The notes: generated from the sequence alone by a model not told the origin. A stretch of 64,000 nucleotides of DNA from Anaerococcus rubeinfantis (GCF_001487145.1 NZ_LN913016.1:1395722-1459721), one strand, 5' to 3'. Positions 16,522 to 28,200 are shown, counted from the first letter of the stretch. A program made the numbers and translations.

Positions 16522-17793
16522 TTATTCCCTAATTTGCCCTTGCCCCAAAATCACATATTTATAAGTTGTAAGCTCATTTAATCCTACTGGTCCTCTGGCG
16601 TGGAGTCTTTGGGTTGAGATTCCTATTTCTGCTCCAAAGCCGAATTCTGAACCGTCTGTAAATCTTGTTGATGCGTTTACATAAACGCAAGCTGAGTCTA
16701 CTTCTTCTACAAATTTGTTTGCTGCTTCTATTTTTTCTGTAATTATTGCATCGGAATGGCCTGTGGAATATTTGTAAATATGGTCAATCGCATCATCTAT
16801 ACTTTCAACTTCTTTTACTGAAAATTCGTAGTCCAAATATTCTTTCCCATAATCTTCATCACTTGCAGGGATTGCTCCCTTTATTTTTCCTATAGAATTT
16901 TCACAAGCGTGGACTTTTAACTTATATTTTTCTACAATTTTATTTAGCCCATCATAAAAACTTTGGTCGATGTCTTTGTGAACGACTAAACTTTCAAGGG
17001 CATTGCACACGCCTATTCTTTGGGTTTTGCCGTTTTCAAAAATTTTTAAGGCTTTTTCAATATCTGCATACTTATCAACATACAAATGGCAATTTCCCAC
17101 TCCAGTTTCAAGAGTTGGGACGCTTGCATTTTTTACAACTGCATTTATCAAAGATGCTGAACCTCTTGGGATTAACAAGTCTACATAGCCATTTAATTTC
17201 ATAAGTTCAGTTGATGAATCTCTCGTAGTATCATCAATTATTTGGACAATATTTTCATCAAAACCTGTATTTTTTATTCCTTCTCTGATTGCATTTGCAA
17301 TGGCAAGAGAAGAATTTATAGCTTCTTTTCCACTTCTTAAAATTATGGAATTTGATGATTTGATTGCAAGAATTGATGCATCCAAGGTTACATTTGGTCT
17401 TGCCTCATAAATCATTGCCAAAACTCCAATTGCAACAGATTTTTTCCCAATCAAAAGTCCATTTTCAAGAGTTCTCACATCTGTCATTTTTCCAATTGGA
17501 TCAGGAAGTTTTATCATTTGATCAATTGATGAAATCATTGAATCAATTCTCTCATCATCAAGTTTAAGCCTATCAAGAAGACCTTCTGCCATATTATTGG
17601 AAAGTCCCTTGTCATAGTCTTTTTTGTTAGCATCAAGAATATTTTCCCTGTTTTTTTCCATGGAAATTTTTATATTTTCCAAAATTTTATTTTTATCTTT
17701 TGTTGAAAGCTTTACAAAATCTTTTTTAGCTTTTTTGGAAAGCTCTCCCATTTTAGTCAATTTTTCTTTTAAAGATTGTCCCAATTTCTTCAC
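16522..17793 (-). CDS. proA: Gamma-glutamyl phosphate reductase
   Basis: ProA reduces glutamyl-5-phosphate to the semialdehyde. The product has 423 residues, with VAIGVLAMIYEARPNVTLDA, LRSGKEAINSS, IPRGSASLINAV, ETGVGNCHLYVD, the catalytic cysteine in RIGVCNALESLV, and VNASTRFTDGSEFGFGAEIG. The long frame begins at a GTG that overlaps proB by 41 bases; an ATG at 17751, one base past the proB stop, aligns better with family N-termini (MGELSKKAKKDFVKLS) and may be the true start. Coupling to proB is clear in either case. Confidence 0.93.
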   Translation of the reverse strand: MKKLGQSLKEKLTKMGELSKKAKKDFVKLSTKDKNKILENIKISMEKNRENILDANKKDYDKGLSNNMAEGLLDRLKLDDERIDSMISSIDQMIKLPDPIGKMTDVRTLENGLLIGKKSVAIGVLAMIYEARPNVTLDASILAIKSSNSIILRSGKEAINSSLAIANAIREGIKNTGFDENIVQIIDDTTRDSSTELMKLNGYVDLLIPRGSASLINAVVKNASVPTLETGVGNCHLYVDKYADIEKALKIFENGKTQRIGVCNALESLVVHKDIDQSFYDGLNKIVEKYKLKVHACENSIGKIKGAIPASDEDYGKEYLDYEFSVKEVESIDDAIDHIYKYSTGHSDAIITEKIEAANKFVEEVDSACVYVNASTRFTDGSEFGFGAEIGISTQRLHARGPVGLNELTTYKYVILGQGQIRE

Positions 17794-18547
17794 CTTTCAC
17801 TATTCTTCTAATATTTTTCAAATCTTTTGAATTTGCAATTACCGTATCAATTCCCTTTTCCATACAAAGGTTAGCTGCATTAATTTTTGTAGCCATCCCA
17901 CCTGTTCCAAGTTTTGAATAAGAATCCTTGCCCATTGACCTTAATTTTTCATCAATCACATTAACTTCTTTGATTAATTTCGCATCCTTATTAATTCTTG
18001 GATCATCCGTATAAAGCCCGTCAATATCTGACAAAAGCATAAGCAAATCAGCATCAACTAATTTTGCTACCACAGATGATAGGGTATCATTGTCCCCAAA
18101 ATCAATTTCGTAAGTAGAAATCGTGTCGTTTTCATTTACAATTGGAATAACATCCATTTCCAACAAATCATTTATAGTATTTTTGGCATTAAAATTCATA
18201 ACATTGTTGGTTTCAACCATTCTTGTAAGAAGAATTTGCCCGATAGAATACCCATATTCCGCAAAAGCTTTGAGGAAAGTATTCATCAAAGTAACCTGAC
18301 CAACGGCAGCTGTAGCTTGTTTTTTGCTAATATCATTTCTAGGTCTTTTAATAGAAAGCCTGTTTGCCCCAGTTGCAATCGCACCAGATGAAACCAAAAT
18401 CACCTTAATGCCCTTGTTTTCCAAATTTACAATCTCTTTCGCCAAATCCTCAATTCTTTCAATATCAACTCCACCATTTTCATGGCTTACAGAAGAAGAT
18501 CCGACTTTTATAACTATTTTTTTTAATTCATTACTAAATTCTCTCAT
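17753..18547 (-). CDS. proB: Glutamate 5-kinase
   Basis: ProB phosphorylates glutamate as the first step of proline synthesis. The 264-residue protein is the short form without a C-terminal PUA domain. It has IVIKVGSSSVSHENGGVD, ILVSSGAIATG, TAAVGQVTLM, VNENDTISTYEIDFGDNDTLS and LGTGGMATKINAA. It is the first gene of proB-proA, with a GGTGA site before the ATG. Confidence 0.95.
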   Translation of the reverse strand: MREFSNELKKIVIKVGSSSVSHENGGVDIERIEDLAKEIVNLENKGIKVILVSSGAIATGANRLSIKRPRNDISKKQATAAVGQVTLMNTFLKAFAEYGYSIGQILLTRMVETNNVMNFNAKNTINDLLEMDVIPIVNENDTISTYEIDFGDNDTLSSVVAKLVDADLLMLLSDIDGLYTDDPRINKDAKLIKEVNVIDEKLRSMGKDSYSKLGTGGMATKINAANLCMEKGIDTVIANSKDLKNIRRIVKGEEIGTIFKRKID

Positions 18548-18595
18548 ATTTTTTTCACCATATTATATTTTATAAGAAAACACAAAAATAAGCAA

Positions 18596-18623
18596 TTTAA
18601 AACACCCATTTTGGTTAGGTGTT
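18596..18623 (-). terminator. Probable intrinsic terminator
   Basis: On the minus strand AACACC and GGTGTT pair and are followed by TTTAAATT. It lies downstream of the MetE-like gene, beyond the repeat array, and upstream of proB. Confidence 0.5.
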
Positions 18624-18686
18624 GGGAGGAGATTTTAGGAGTTTTTGATTCTAAAGTTTAAATTTAATTGTAAGCATAATTTTATA

Positions 18687-19376
18687 AGAGATCTCTCCAC
18701 ACTAAAACCAATTTGCTTTGCAAATTTTCCCTTGATTTCGCACTAGTTTTAGGGATAAATATGCCAAATCAAGGCATATTTATCAGGTCGAGATGGGTGA
18801 TTGTTAGAGGGTTTTAATTGCTAAAGTTCAAGTTTAATTACACGCATAATTTTATATGAGATCTCTCCACAAGGTCAAGATGGGTAATGGTAGGATTCTT
18901 TTAATTGCTAAAGTTTAAATTTTTATTTTTTACTTCATTAACCTTATATTAAAATAATATAAAACGAAGATATAACCCATCTCGAGCGTAGCCGAGAGAT
19001 CTCTTGCATTAAATTTATCTTGTAAATTCACTCTTACACTGACGTCTAAACAACGGAAAGATTATAGGTTATTGTTAAAGGGTTTTAATTGCTAAAATTC
19101 AAATTTAATTATACGCATAATTTTATATGAGATCTCTCCACACTAAAACCAATTTGCTTTGCAAATTTTCCCTTGATTTCGCACTAGTTTTAAGGATAAA
19201 TATGCCAAATCAAGGCATATTTATCAGGTCGAGATGGGGGATTATGGTATGTCTTTAATAGCTAAAGGTTTTTATATAATTTCCTTATAAATTAATTATT
19301 TTTACTTAATTAACCATATATTTAAATAATAAAAAGCGAATGTATAACCCATCTCGAGCGTAGTCGAGAGATCTCT
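18687..19376. repeat. Tandemly expanded B-type repeat array with two nested inserts
   Basis: The left-end module (GAGATCTCTCCAC...GGTCGAGATGGG, then TTTTAATTGCTAAAGTTCAA and GCATAATTTTATAT) occurs three times in tandem, at 18687, 18860 and 19130. Right ends (CCCATCTCGAGCGTAG.CGAGAGATCTCT) lie near 18975-19004 and 19347-19376. Copies one and three carry the same 85-bp insert (18701-18785 and 19142-19226) that is also present at 4516-4600, while copy two lacks it. Nothing coding is visible in the 900 bases between proB and the MetE-like gene. Confidence 0.8.
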
Positions 19377-19456
19377 TTATTAGCTTTTGCTCTTAATTCT
19401 CCCTTCCCTTGAATTACCTCAATCCAAAAATCCAATTTCCTACTACCAACTTCTTC

Positions 19457-20563
19457 CTACAAAACCTCCTCCGCTACTTCTTTTAATAGTTTAATTTTTT
19501 TCCATTGGTCTTCTTCTGTAAGTTTATTTCCTTCTTCTGTGGAGGAGAACCCGCATTGTGGGGATATTGCAATTTGGTCTTTGTCTAGGTATTTTTTGGC
19601 TTCATTTATTCTTTTTATCAAATCTTCTTTCTTTTCAAGCTCTCCATTTTTGCTTGTAACTATTCCTAAGACTACTTTTTTTCCTTTTGGAACTTTTTTT
19701 AAAGCTTCAAAAGATCCTGATCTTTCATCGTCATATTCTAGGAAAAATCCATTTACATGCTCATCTTTTAATAAATAATCGGCAATATTATCATATCCAC
19801 CCTTAAAATGGAAAGATGATTTATAATTTCCCCTACAAATATGGGTCAAAACATTTAATCCTTCTGGCGCCTTGTCTATTGCCTTGTTATTTATTTTCAA
19901 ATAAGTTTTCTTTAATTTTTCAACATCTTTTCCATCATTTTCGTATTCTTTTATTGCATCTTCATCAACCAAGGCTCCCCATGTGCAATCGTCAATTTGT
20001 AAAGTCCTACAACCAAGATCATAAATTTCTTGGAAAAATTCCCCATAAGCCTTTGCTACATCTTCTATAAAATCATCTTCATTTTCATAGATCTCTCCCT
20101 CTCCAATTTGCCTATAAACTGTCCTCAATAATTGGGCAGGAGCAGGTATTGTTTGTTTTGCCTTTACATCGTCTTCTTCAAATTTTTGCACATATTTAAA
20201 ATGTTTTAAAAACGGATGATTTGTACCGGAAATTTTTCCTACAATTTTTACTGAATCAGGTCTTAAAACTTCTCCGTGAAATTTTATTCTCTCATTTTCA
20301 GCCAAGGTATATTTTTCAATTCCATTTAGGCCCCAGAAAAAGTCATAGTGCCACCAACTTCTCCTAAATTCACCGTCTGTAATAAATTTAAGATCAGCCT
20401 CTTTTTCTTTTTTAATAAGTTTTTCGATTTCTTCATCCTCAATTTTTTTAAGGTCAATTTCATTAATTTTTCCATTAGAAAAATCTTCTCTCGCTTTTTT
20501 AATTCTTTCTGGTCTTAAAAAAGATCCTACGATATCGTATTTGTGTGGTGCTCTTATTGTCAT
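19457..20563 (-). CDS. MetE-like cobalamin-independent methyltransferase (YxjG/YxjH type)
   Basis: The 368-residue protein is a single-domain relative of the C-terminal half of MetE. It has FITDGEFRRSWWHYDFFW, TIPAPAQLLR, LQIDDCTWGAL (D and C of the zinc/homocysteine site), LTHICRGNY (H-x-C), FFLEYDD and ISPQCGFSST (final cysteine). It should transfer a methyl group to homocysteine; the methyl donor of YxjG/YxjH-like proteins is uncertain. A T-box that appears to read methionine precedes it, supporting a methionine role. ATG follows AAGGAG. Confidence 0.82.
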   Translation of the reverse strand: MTIRAPHKYDIVGSFLRPERIKKAREDFSNGKINEIDLKKIEDEEIEKLIKKEKEADLKFITDGEFRRSWWHYDFFWGLNGIEKYTLAENERIKFHGEVLRPDSVKIVGKISGTNHPFLKHFKYVQKFEEDDVKAKQTIPAPAQLLRTVYRQIGEGEIYENEDDFIEDVAKAYGEFFQEIYDLGCRTLQIDDCTWGALVDEDAIKEYENDGKDVEKLKKTYLKINNKAIDKAPEGLNVLTHICRGNYKSSFHFKGGYDNIADYLLKDEHVNGFFLEYDDERSGSFEALKKVPKGKKVVLGIVTSKNGELEKKEDLIKRINEAKKYLDKDQIAISPQCGFSSTEEGNKLTEEDQWKKIKLLKEVAEEVL

Positions 20564-20647
20564 TTTTTTCTCCTTAAAAATATAAATTTTTAGGCCTAAG
20601 TTAAAATTGGTTTTGTAATTGGAATTTTAAAAATTTCTAATAAAAAA

Positions 20648-20910
20648 GTCCTTACTATAATCAAATGATTATAATAAGGACGAAATTTTCCGCGTTACCA
20701 CCTTAATTGCATATATCTTATGCCGCTTCAGATACATTCATATCCTATCTCTGTAACGGGAGAAACCGTCTTGTCCTAAATATCGAACAAGCCCATCGGA
20801 GGCCATTTTCATTTTTGCTTTGTTTTATTCCATCTCAGCTTACGGAACTCTCTTTGAAAACTCTGCTAAATTACTTTTCTCGTTTTATGGTTTATTAATC
20901 TTCTAACTTG
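20648..20910 (-). promoter_or_regulatory. T-box riboswitch, probably methionine-specific
   Basis: The minus-strand leader contains AGAGAG and GCTGAGA stem I elements, the antiterminator T-box core GGTGGTAACGCGG (20690-20702) and a strong terminator (GTCCTTATTATAATC paired with GATTATAGTAAGGAC, then six T; stem 20648-20681). The likely specifier is ATG within GAAAATGGCC on the 3' side of stem I, followed by a purine. Uncharged tRNA-Met would then stabilise the antiterminator and turn on the MetE-like gene. The specifier is my reading without folding software. Confidence 0.85.
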
Positions 20911-20916
20911 TTTTTT

Positions 20917-20945
20917 ATTCTAGCAAGGATTTTTCCTTTTGTCAA
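20917..20945 (-). promoter_or_regulatory. Promoter of the T-box leader
   Basis: TTGACA (20940-20945) and TAGAAT (20917-20922) are 17 bases apart on the minus strand, immediately after the alcohol dehydrogenase stop codon. Confidence 0.8.
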
Positions 20946-20950
20946 ATTTT

Positions 20951-22126
20951 TTAATCCTCAAGGCACATTTGGTAAATTTTTTTCACATCTTCAGGGTGAA
21001 GTTCAACAAAACCATTTATTTTTCCATTTTTGCCACAAGCCTTCTTGCTCATTTGGTCAAAATATTCTTCATCTATACCGATTTCTTTAAGATTTGAATC
21101 AAGTCCTAGGGTTTCAAAGAAAAATTCTTTTGTTTTTGCTATAGCTTTTTTTGCAACTTCCATTTGGTCAAGATTTTTGTCAATACCAAAAACATTTACT
21201 CCCAAATCATAGAATTTGTGAACAGTTTTCTCACTCAAAACATATTCCATCCATCTTGGTGTCAAAATCGCAAGACCAAGACCATGGGTTATATCATAAA
21301 AGGCTGAAAGTTCGTGTTCGATTGGGTGAACTGTCCAAGCAGCCTTTGCAGAGTTTGCAATAAAATCATTGATTGCCCAAGAAGATGCCCACATAAGATT
21401 TGCCCTTGCCTCATAATTTTCTGGATCTTTCATGGCAATTGGACCGTATTTTATTACAGTTTTCATCAAAGATTCCATAATTCTATCAAGCATAAACATT
21501 GAATCATCAACATTAAAATAAGATTCAAAAATGTGAGATAAAATGTCACTAGAACCACAAGCTGTTTGGAATTCATTTACAGAATATGTGATTTCTGGAT
21601 TTAAAAATGAAACTTTTGGTCTAGTGTCAGGATGGCCTGATGAAAGTTTTTCTTTTGTTTCAGGATTTGTAATAACCCCGCCATTATCCATTTCAGAACC
21701 AGTTGCAGCCATAGTAAGAACTGATAAAAGTGGAATTGCAGGGCTCATTGGCTTTCCTTTGGAAATAAATTCCCAAGGATCAAAATCTGCACAAGCCCCA
21801 GCTGCCATAAATTTGGATGCATCAATTGTAGATCCACCACCAACAGCAAGAATTGCACCGATATTATTTTCCTTGATTATTTTGACCCCTTCTCTTACAG
21901 AATCAATCCTAGGATTTGGTTCAATTCCAGAAAGCTCAAAAATTTCAACTCCAGAATTTTTAAGCTCGCTTACTACCTTATCATAAACCCCATTTTTCTT
22001 GATAGATCCACCACCATAAGTTATAAGCACCTTATCAGCATATTTTTTAACTTCCTCGCCCACAAAATCAAGAGCGTCTTTCCCAAAATGTATTTTTGTT
22101 GGAATATCATAAGTAAAATCTAACAT
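20951..22126 (-). CDS. Iron-containing alcohol dehydrogenase
   Basis: The 391-residue protein is a group III Fe-ADH close to the NADPH-dependent butanol dehydrogenases (BdhA/YugJ type). It shows KVLITYGGGSIKKNGVYD, ILAVGGGSTIDASKFMAAGA, LTMAATGSEMDNGGVITN, SHIFESYFN, and the metal-site segments HPIEHELSAFYDITHGLGLAILTPRWM. It would reoxidise NAD(P)H by reducing aldehydes during fermentation. ATG follows AAGGAGG. It lies between the adhesin terminator and the T-box promoter. Confidence 0.9.
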   Translation of the reverse strand: MLDFTYDIPTKIHFGKDALDFVGEEVKKYADKVLITYGGGSIKKNGVYDKVVSELKNSGVEIFELSGIEPNPRIDSVREGVKIIKENNIGAILAVGGGSTIDASKFMAAGACADFDPWEFISKGKPMSPAIPLLSVLTMAATGSEMDNGGVITNPETKEKLSSGHPDTRPKVSFLNPEITYSVNEFQTACGSSDILSHIFESYFNVDDSMFMLDRIMESLMKTVIKYGPIAMKDPENYEARANLMWASSWAINDFIANSAKAAWTVHPIEHELSAFYDITHGLGLAILTPRWMEYVLSEKTVHKFYDLGVNVFGIDKNLDQMEVAKKAIAKTKEFFFETLGLDSNLKEIGIDEEYFDQMSKKACGKNGKINGFVELHPEDVKKIYQMCLED

Positions 22127-22190
22127 AAATCCTCCTTTTTTTCTCTAGTAATTACTTACCCAAAATTTTCAAATAAAAATAAATTTTCAC

Positions 22191-22237
22191 AAAAAAACTG
22201 ACCCCAAATTTGAAATAAATCAAATTAAGAGTCAGTC
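22191..22237 (-). terminator. Intrinsic terminator of the giant adhesin gene
   Basis: On the minus strand ACTGAC and GTCAGT close a hairpin with an inner ATTTG/CAAAT stem and are followed by seven T. It lies 25 bases past the adhesin stop codon. Confidence 0.75.
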
Positions 22238-22261
22238 AAAATTTAAGATAAATTTTAAAGA

Positions 22262-25200
22262 TTAACTATTTTTTTCAAGATCCAATCCCTTGTTCTTTTT
22301 CTTATTGTAATAATAAGCTGCAAGAAGCATTAGGATAAGTCCAATAATAGTAAATCCAATCCAAGCCCTCAAACCACTTGTCATTGGTAGGCTTAGTTTT
22401 TTGTTTTCTATTTGGATAGGAGTATAAGCATTGGTTCCTTTATCTTTAGAAATTTCTTCCGATGTTGTGAACTTATAAGAGTGGTCAACATAATCATCAC
22501 CCTTAGTTCCAATGTGGAATGTTCTGTCTTCATTTATCTTATCACCTATAACTATATTAGATTTGATATCTAATTCAGATGTCAGGTAAAGAGATGTGCT
22601 CATTTTTAATACTATAGTCTTGTTAGATTTAATATCTCCATCAGTAGTTTGTTTTTCTAACTCTTTTACTAAGGAGTAAAGATTAATAGTCTTTGAAGCT
22701 TTAGTGCCAGAATTATAGTCTTTTGTTAAATCTAAATTATAAGTCTTTGTAGTAGTTTCTTTATTATCACCATCTACTAGATAAGCTGTTATGCTAATAG
22801 GTTGCTTACGGTTATAGCTATTATCCCAAATTTCAGACTTAAGTGGTAGATCTGACAATTTTATTGTAGATTTATCTTTCACATAAGTTATTTCCTCATG
22901 ATTTGGATTAAATCTCAAAGTCATGTTAGTCGTGTATGATTTTTTGAATACATCATTAGCCATGCTAAAGTCAGTAGTCTTTTTAACATCCATTTCTGTC
23001 TTGTATTGTTCAGTTTGAACCTTGCCATCTAATAGAGCAAATTCTTTTACAATACCTCTTGGTTTAATATATCCTGCTGGTGCCTTAACTTCTTTAAGTG
23101 CGTAGTATCCTGGTTCTTTGAACTTGAATTTAATTTTTCCATCTTCTCCAGTTACAAATTTAGTAACTTCAGTAAATCCTTCAGGTGGAGTTTCCTCGGC
23201 TTTTAGAACAAGTCTTTCGGTAGTTTTATCTGAATTAGTCTTCTCATAAAGTTTTAAAATATCCTTAGAGTATTTTTCATCTTTAGCTTTCTTAAACCAG
23301 ACTTCGAATTCTGCTCCAGCTAGAACTTTTGAATTATCTTCTCCGTCGACTTTCTTAAATTCAATTTCCTTTGTAATAGTATTTACAATGTCAATTGGGA
23401 TAATACCTGGCTCTTCAACTTCTGTTGTAATGGCCTTGCCATTTTCATCTTTTTTGATCTTACCATTTTCATCTCTTATTGGTATTAGTCTGTAGATTAC
23501 TCCTTTGTCATCTACCTTAAATTCTACTAAAGCTTCTGTAGGTTTTTCATAACCTTCTGGTGCTTCTGTTTCTAATAGTCTATATTCACCTTTTGGAAGT
23601 TTAGTAAATTCAAAGAGTCCATCCTCATCTGATATTGCTGGTTGACCATAATTGTTCCATTCTCCTTCACTATCTTTACTTTGAATTATAAACTCTGCAT
23701 TTTCTAGTGCTTCATTTCTATCATTTATCTTCTTGAACTTAATCTTATTAGCAGGGTTTACAGCTTGGATTTCTAGGTCTGCTTTTGCATCAGCTTCATT
23801 TGCAAAGAAGTATTGTTTATCCCATCTTGTTACATAACGTCCAGGATAATCTATCATTTGAAGCTTTCCATTGGCAACATAGGACGATTTATCTTCTCCC
23901 ATTACCCTTCCTGTAACTTTGAAGATATATGATGAATTTGAATTTAAACCATTGGTAAAGCTAATGCTTTCTTTTTCACCAGCACCGAGATATGATCTAG
24001 ATCTTATTTGTACAGGTGCAGGAAGTCTAGGGTCATTTTCGTTTACACCAAATGATAACGGCATCAGCTCATCAAGGTTTGCACTACCATCAAGTTTGTA
24101 GTATTCGATATTCATGTTTTCAATATTTTTGTCAGATGAGTAATAGAATGTTGATCTTGGAGTATAGCTTCTATCCCTATTTACATAGTAGTAATGAACA
24201 AACTCACCTGTATCAGGATTATATTTAATAATCTTTGATCCAAGATTTAGGTGATTTTGGGTCATTTCATACATATTCCCGTCAGTAGCTTGATATTTTT
24301 CTCTTGCAGTCATTGAATCATATACGACATTTATATTATCAGTCTTCATTTCATGTCCAACAACTCCACGTTCAATGCTTTGTAATCCTTCTTTTGGGAC
24401 TTTGTTTAAGTTGATATAGGCTTTTAGCTTATTAGAAAATTCTACTAGGTTATAAGTTTCAGCAAACCTTGTGAAAGTATAAGTTATTGTACCTTTTTCT
24501 CTATTATAATCTGCCTTAGCAATTGTACCTACTCCATCTGCAATTATATCAAGGTTAGAAATATCTGTTTCCATTATTCCGTGGAGGTCGATGTTTTCAC
24601 TTAATTTTAGTACAAAATAATCTCCAGGATTAATTTTTAGGTTAGAATCAATAGTATACTTATTGTCAAATTCAAATACCTCTCCAAGGTGAGGGTGCAT
24701 TTCTTTTTGAGTATCAGATAGTAAACCATCATTTTTACTATCTGGATTTAACACACTTAGTTTAGATTCAGATAATTTTATGCTACTTGATACATCTCTT
24801 GTTTTTTCTGGTGCATCCCCTGAATATGGGTCAAGTCCCTCTCCACCTACTGTGAAGTTCCAAACTTGCTTGTTGTTGATATATCCATCAGGCGATTTTA
24901 CTTCTTCAAGCCTGTATTGACCAATTTTTAAGCCTGTAAATTTAATAGTACCATCTTCGCCAACTGTTTTTTCTTCTGTTTTTCCAGTTGATTTGTTAGT
25001 TAACAAGAATTTTGCACCTGCTAATTGACCTGTAGCTTTTATTTCATTACCATTTTGGTCAATTTTCCTAACTGTGATTTCACCTTCGCCTGGTTTTTCG
25101 TTTACGATTTTACCCATGTTCTTGGCAGTAGCGCTTGTTACATAGTCTACCAACAATCCATCTTTTTCAGTAGATGATTTTTCTGGAATATATTGGTATA

Positions 25201-28200
25201 CACCATTTGCCTTATCGTATTCTAGGGAAATATAGCCGTTAGAAGTTGGTGTGATTTGGATTTCACTTATTTTATAAGTATCCTTTATAACTTCTCCATC
25301 TTTATCTTTTATTTCTCCAGGGAACTTGATGCTCAATTCTCTTAAGGAAACTTCTGTTTTCTTTGTAGAATCTGTAGGATCTATTATCTTAGTTGTTTCC
25401 AAATCAGCATTCTTAGCATCTTTAAATTTAATAATCTTAGTATTATCTGTCGGATCGCGCATTTCTAAGTCTTCAAACTTGTAAGCTTTATCATTTCCTG
25501 GGAAATAGAAGCTAACTTGTTTAACATTAATGTTTTCACCAGTTCTTGGGTCAGTTATCCTTTGTGAAACTATACTTACTGTTTCAACTGAGAAATGTAG
25601 AAGTGGTCCATCAATTGGCTTGTATCCCTTTGGAGCTTGGACTTCTATTAGCCTATAACGACCTGGTTCAAGTCCTCTGAAACCAAAGTAACCGTTAAAG
25701 GCTGATGATACGTAAGATCCTTCTACTTCTTCATAGATTCCTTCTCTTACTCTCTTTTCAAGTTTAAATACCGCACCTTCAAGTCTTCTCTTAGTGATTT
25801 CTTCTACACTATCTTTGTCAGTATCCTTACCGTGTTTAGAGAATGTGATGTTGTATCTTTCTGCATCATTTTCAATACTTAATCCTTCTTGAGGAACTGT
25901 ATTTGTTGCATTTGAAGAGTATAAAGAGCTGATGTCCATGCTAGTACTTATTTTACTAAATGGTGCTTTGTAACCTTGTTGTCCTGGTGTAACAGGTGGT
26001 ATTATTCTACCTGATTGATAAACGTCTTTTTTTCCAATCTTAACTATTTTACTTAGTTGATTTACATATTTTTGACCAGGTAGCTTAGTTTTAAACCAAT
26101 TGTCAGCATAATTTTTACCATAATTATCTTCTAACCATTGTCTTAATGTAACTACACCATCTTGGTAAGATGCTTCATCTTTACCATTTTCATCTTTGAC
26201 AACACCGTAAACTATTTTTCCATTTGAATTTTTTAATTGTTGGAATTCTCTTGCACCATCAAAGAATTGTATGTCAATATCAATTTTACCTAAATCTTCA
26301 TCTGGCATTTGTTCTGCTGTTAGTTTGTAAGAATCTTTTAGTACTGGTTCATCACTTGGAGTAACTCCATCTTTTTGAGTAAAGTTGTAGTTTTTATCTA
26401 TAGCTACTTCATTAGTAACATTTCTATCAATAATAGAAGTATCATAGAAGCCTTCAATATCGATATAGTAAACTCCAGGTTCAAGATTTAGTTGGTCTTC
26501 GTCAAAGCCCCAGTCAAATGGTCTCCATCTTGCTGTGTTAACAACTGTTACATCTGGGTTAGAAATGTCATAATCATTTAAGATTTTGATCATTTGAGCT
26601 TCGTTCGGATCTCCGTCTAATCCAGTTATCTTATAAGTTGACCTGTAAGCTGTCTTTACACCCTCTGTAATAGTTACTGGAGGAAGTCCTGCTCTGTCGA
26701 TTTCTTCTCTCTTATGTTTTGGTTTAATTTGAACATTGACAGTTCCTTGTTTTCCTCTTGTATCAATATATACTCTTTGGATAAATGTTCTTGACTCTGT
26801 ATCAATATGAGTGATTTTTGTTGAGTATTTTACACCATTTGCTTCTTTTATGCCAAGATTTTCATTTTTTTCAATAAAGCTTTGTGGTGTTTCTTTTGGT
26901 CCTTTGTATTTTGCAACTAGTTGTCCATTTTCTTCTACAACTTTTACTTTCCAAGGAGCATTTGCTTTTCTATAGCCTAATGGGGCTGCTGTTTCTTCAA
27001 TTACATAATATCCCTTTGGTAGTTTAATAATGTTTTCTTTGTCATCTTTGAATTCTACAAGACCTTCTGCATTTGATGTTCCTGTTTTTACTCCAAAGTC
27101 TTTGTCTATATTTTCATAATTTTCATCAGTTTTTCTGATAGTAAATATAGCACCCTCAAGCTTCCTGTCGTATCTGTCTTTCTTGTAAATCTTAAGATCA
27201 AGACCAGTTTGCTTGTTGGTAATTTGAGCAAATTCGCCAGGTTTTATTTCAACTTCACCTTGTCCTGGTTGGTCTGGCGTTTCTGTTTTCTTAAATGTTG
27301 CAGATACAGTCACGTTACTTGCTGGCATTGTGAATTTATACTGTCCATTAGCATCAGCTGTAATTGGACTTCCATCCTTTGTTACACTTTCGATTTCATA
27401 ACCTTCACTTGGTGTAACAGTCAAGTTGATTTGTGTACCAACTGTTGCTGAATTAACACTTGGACTTATTGCACCGTTTTGTATATTTTCATCAACATTA
27501 ATATTATAAGTTGAAGCTTGTGGTTTTTCATAACTTACATTGATTCCAACATCAGATGCTGGCATTTTAAATGTGTAAGTTGTGTCATTTACTTTTGTAG
27601 TTGCAACAGGTCCTGCCCCGCTATTAACCTCTAATGACTTTAAAATATATCCATCAATTGGATTTAGTGTAAGAGTTACAGTATCTCCAGCTTTTATATT
27701 ATCTTTAGGATTTGCTGTAACTGTTCCATTATTTTGAACATTGTAAGTTACACTATAAGTTTTTCCTTTAAAACTTGCTTGAACATCCACATCGTGGTTT
27801 GGCATTTCGAAAGTGTATTGATTATTGTTTACATCTTTAGTGACATCTTTTCTATCAACTTTTAATTGTTCTAGTTCATATCCATCAATTGGTTTTACTT
27901 CTAGTGTAATACTTTCCTTTTCTTCAATATCACTTGTTTTTTCTGATTTTACCGAACCATTTTGCGAAGGAAGGATATTCAAATTATAATTTTTTATTAG
28001 TTGTGTGTAATTAATATCTCCTGCACCGTTATACTTTTCAGCAGCCCATTGTTTTGGTGCGCCGTTATAAGCATAGTAATCCATACCTACACCTATAGGG
28101 CCTGATTTTGGATAAGTGTATTCTACTTCAACTGCCAAAGTTTTTTTAGTATATCCAGTATCTAGCTTAACACTAAATCTTTTATATGAATCAGACTTGG

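Noticed and set aside
4502-19376. The B-type repeat arrays as CRISPR or rRNA-type repeats.
   Set aside because: Spacing is irregular, units are inverted as well as direct, and interiors are conserved rather than unique.
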